A stretch of DNA of 7,056 nucleotides from Pseudobdellovibrionaceae bacterium (GTDB taxonomy: Bacteria > Bdellovibrionota > Bdellovibrionia > Bdellovibrionales > Bdellovibrionaceae), in assembly GCA_014376325.1 (NCBI GenBank), contig JACMRP010000264.1, positions 1 through 7,056 on the forward strand, written 5' to 3'. The notes under the pieces were generated by a model. The model was given only the letters and a program-made list of their open reading frames with translations, was not told where the DNA came from and did not search any database. The position numbers and the translations under genes were made by a program. Shown piece after piece: positions 5,549 through 7,056 of the stretch. Within the stretch, counting starts at the first letter, position 1. Each line of letters opens with the position of its first letter.

Positions 5549-6805
5549 ATGAGGACAGTCGCTCGAAACTATATCCTTAAAGGCACTGGTGCCCTTCTTG
5601 GGGCCGGGATGCTCGTGTTCGCTTTCCAAAATTGTGGTAAGGCCGGATTCGATCAAGCTGTTGAAGGCTCATCGGTCGGAACGGTTGACGCAAAATCTTC
5701 TGCAGCCCCGTTCGCGTACGATGCGACCTTCGATCAAATTACTTATAATTCCTGCTCCGGTACGGGCGCGACTAATAAACCTGGATTTTTTACGATTAAA
5801 GCTGGAGCTTACGCCAATGGCGGAGTTGCCATGCGTCCAGAGTTTTTGACTTACGCGAAATCCAAGTTAAAACCAGTTTATCCGGCGACAGATATTACCG
5901 TCGAGCAATTGAAATCTTTCGTGGCGGGAACTCCCGAAAATTCAGAAGCAACCTTGCAGATGTCGATCCGGACGCGGGGAGCGCCAACTTCGATGTTAAC
6001 CGCGAGCGGGGCAGTGCCGGCGGTAGGTTTAGATTTTACAAACCTAATGTCTGATTTAACCGACGATCGAATTATGGAGCCAATCTTTCGCGGCCTAGGC
6101 GCCTACGCAAATTATTTTCCGTTAGCGGTCACGTCCGCGCAAAAATTGATGGAAGCATCCATCAATTACAATAAAGATATCGGTATGGCCTACAGCGTAC
6201 GGAATGAATTGGTGAACAGCCGAATGTTGTCGTTAACCTACACGGCATTTCGTGCCTCCGCATACGCTGCCAGAGTCCCTGCTGGTAATACGGACCCGAC
6301 GGTTGCTTACGGCAAAGGATATTTTTTAAACTTCGCGGCCGATGTTGCTCCGTATACCATATTAGCAAGTGGCAATGCAGCCGCCCAACCAGAGATTTAC
6401 AATCCCAATAACACCTTGGTCAGCGTTCAGGAAATCAATTTGGAAAACCCCGCGGCCGCAACCGGCGCCGCGTGGATTTGTCCGCAGTCGCGACGTTACG
6501 TGATCATGCGAACTCAAGATGCGGCGGCATGTCCGGCAGATTCGTTCGACCGGTTGGCAGATGCGGCTTATCGCGCAGAACTTGAAGTGATTCGCCGTCA
6601 TTTGCGACCGGACCAATGGGATATCAGCGTCGATCGCCGATGCGTGGTTCCTAAATCTGGATCTTGCTACATGAACAATGCCGGCACCGAAGAGACCGTT
6701 GAATACAATCAAGTGAACCAGTGTTACTACGGGGTTTCGGGCGTGCCTACACGCAACGTAACGAATCGTTGCGCAGAATATATTTCTATTTGTAACCGCA
6801 ATTAG
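5549..6805 (+). CDS. Putative lipoprotein of unknown function, cysteine-containing
   Basis: A 418-residue protein I do not recognise. The N-terminus has Arg2, Arg6 and Lys11, then a hydrophobic segment (about 12-26) ending in VFAFQNCG with Cys29, like a lipoprotein signal peptide. The lipobox is non-canonical, with Asn rather than Gly, Ala or Ser before the cysteine. A low-complexity Ser/Ala/Gly linker follows (about 36-56), typical of surface or periplasmic lipoproteins. The mature part holds eight more cysteines (69, 311, 328, 365, 373, 392, 408, 415), an even number, six of them beyond residue 320; disulfides in an extracytoplasmic domain are likely. No catalytic motif is visible. It is a single gene with its own strong ribosome site, divergent from galU and convergent with the M23 peptidase gene, whose stop codon it overlaps. 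Membrane attachment is inferred from the signal sequence only. Confidence 0.85.
   Translation: MRTVARNYILKGTGALLGAGMLVFAFQNCGKAGFDQAVEGSSVGTVDAKSSAAPFAYDATFDQITYNSCSGTGATNKPGFFTIKAGAYANGGVAMRPEFLTYAKSKLKPVYPATDITVEQLKSFVAGTPENSEATLQMSIRTRGAPTSMLTASGAVPAVGLDFTNLMSDLTDDRIMEPIFRGLGAYANYFPLAVTSAQKLMEASINYNKDIGMAYSVRNELVNSRMLSLTYTAFRASAYAARVPAGNTDPTVAYGKGYFLNFAADVAPYTILASGNAAAQPEIYNPNNTLVSVQEINLENPAAATGAAWICPQSRRYVIMRTQDAAACPADSFDRLADAAYRAELEVIRRHLRPDQWDISVDRRCVVPKSGSCYMNNAGTEETVEYNQVNQCYYGVSGVPTRNVTNRCAEYISICNRN
6024..6046. repeat. Intragenic inverted repeat, 7-base arms
   Basis: TAGGTTT (6024-6030) and AAACCTA (6040-6046) are perfect reverse complements around a nine-base loop, inside the lipoprotein gene at about codons 159-166. 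It could fold in the mRNA; seven pairs alone may be chance. Confidence 0.4.
6144..6167. repeat. Intragenic perfect hairpin, 10-base arms with 4-base loop
   Basis: AATTGATGGA (6144-6153) and TCCATCAATT (6158-6167) are perfect reverse complements around the loop AGCA. The structure lies mid-gene in the lipoprotein coding sequence, at codons for LMEASIN (about 200-206). No T-run follows, so it is not an ordinary terminator. Confidence 0.6.
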
Positions 6806-7056
6806 TTTTCTTCTAACGCCGCGATCTTCGCGTGGAGCATATGTTCCGCGAAGATTGGATATGGCCGGATGTACTTCAGTGGATCCACCATGCGGCCTTT
6901 TTGCCTGACCGCGAAGTGCAGATGCGCCTTCGTGCAGTAACCGGTACAACCTACCTCACCGAGCTTTTCTCCGGCCGCGAGTTTGAGTCCCCGACGAATC
7001 TTTGTGTCCACCTTGCGCATGTGATTGTACGAAGTTTCGTAACCGTATCCGTGCAT
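6802..7056 (-). CDS. M23 family metallopeptidase (LytM domain), C-terminal part (5' end outside window)
   Basis: Zinc endopeptidase family that cleaves peptide cross-links in peptidoglycan; some members only activate amidases. The 84 visible residues cover the second half of the catalytic domain. HGYGYETSYNHM (2-13) holds the family's Y-x-H (His12), GEKLGEVGCTGYCT the substrate-side loop, HLHF (45-48) the HxH pair (His45 zinc ligand, His47 catalytic), and VDPLKYIRP (57-65) the usual end of the domain. The first zinc ligands (HxxxD) would be upstream, outside the window. The ATG at the window edge falls inside the conserved domain, so it is not the real start. Two cysteines (37, 41) flank the loop before HLH, which is unusual. 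A charged tail of about 20 residues follows the domain. The TAA stop overlaps the TAG of the convergent lipoprotein gene. Confidence 0.9.
   Translation of the reverse strand: MHGYGYETSYNHMRKVDTKIRRGLKLAAGEKLGEVGCTGYCTKAHLHFAVRQKGRMVDPLKYIRPYPIFAEHMLHAKIAALEEN
6824..6855. repeat. Inverted repeat near the convergent gene ends, possible transcript-end hairpin
   Basis: ATCTTCGCG (6824-6832) and CGCGAAGAT (6847-6855) are perfect nine-base reverse complements with a 14-base spacer. The repeat starts 19 bases after the lipoprotein stop codon and lies inside the last codons of the M23 gene. No T-run follows on either strand, so a classical intrinsic terminator is not supported. It may still stabilise or help end the lipoprotein transcript. 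Confidence 0.5.

Noticed and set aside
6096..6105. Ten-base palindrome TAGGCGCCTA
   Set aside because: Within the lipoprotein coding sequence, without loop or extension; treated as chance.
6362..6949. Minus-strand open frame of 195 codons
   Set aside because: It runs antisense through the lipoprotein gene and out of frame across the M23 gene; the predicted protein has no family motif, while both genes it overlaps have clear coding signatures.
1..7056. Mobile element, CRISPR array, toxin-antitoxin pair, phage defence system or tRNA
   Set aside because: No transposase, integrase, direct-repeat array, paired small genes, defence domains or cloverleaf-like sequence was seen; the layout fits ordinary chromosome with a few lineage-specific genes.

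Overview
The window looks like a chromosomal stretch of a Gram-negative bacterium, most likely a Bdellovibrio-like member of the Bdellovibrionota. The hints are an outer-membrane-type lipoprotein with an 'FQNCG' cysteine motif, a zinc-ribbon protein ending in a CFI-box, and balanced base composition in all genes. The lineage is an inference from protein style; there is no rRNA or other taxonomic marker.

Layout, left to right: (1) 1-698, minus: N-terminal part of an FAD/NAD(P)-binding oxidoreductase cut by the window edge. (2) 752-1582, minus: small protein with an N-terminal Cys4 zinc ribbon, a helical middle and a C-terminal CFI-box, with its own good promoter just after priA. (3) 1641-5421, minus: a tight three-gene unit transcribed galU, then an exported protein of unknown function, then priA. 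The genes overlap by a few bases at each junction (GTGA/TGATG and ATGA), which implies translational coupling. (4) 5422-5548: divergent regulatory region with an inverted repeat, GTCCAG-N9-CTGGAC. (5) 5549-6805, plus: cysteine-containing lipoprotein of unknown function. (6) 6802-7056, minus: C-terminal part of an M23 (LytM-type) peptidase whose stop codon overlaps the lipoprotein stop codon tail to tail.

GalU makes UDP-glucose for envelope polysaccharide. PriA restarts collapsed replication forks. The M23 protein and the lipoprotein belong to the envelope. Nothing ties these into one dedicated system; this reads mostly as core-genome housekeeping with lineage-specific genes between. There is no sign of a mobile element, CRISPR array, phage or tRNA.

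The most notable points are: a PriA that appears to lack the roughly 70-residue winged-helix domain between its 3'-end-binding domain and its helicase; the CFI-box protein with a zinc ribbon; the unknown exported protein locked between galU and priA; the non-canonical lipobox and perfect intragenic hairpins of the lipoprotein; and the stop-codon overlap of the two convergent genes with no room for an ordinary terminator.
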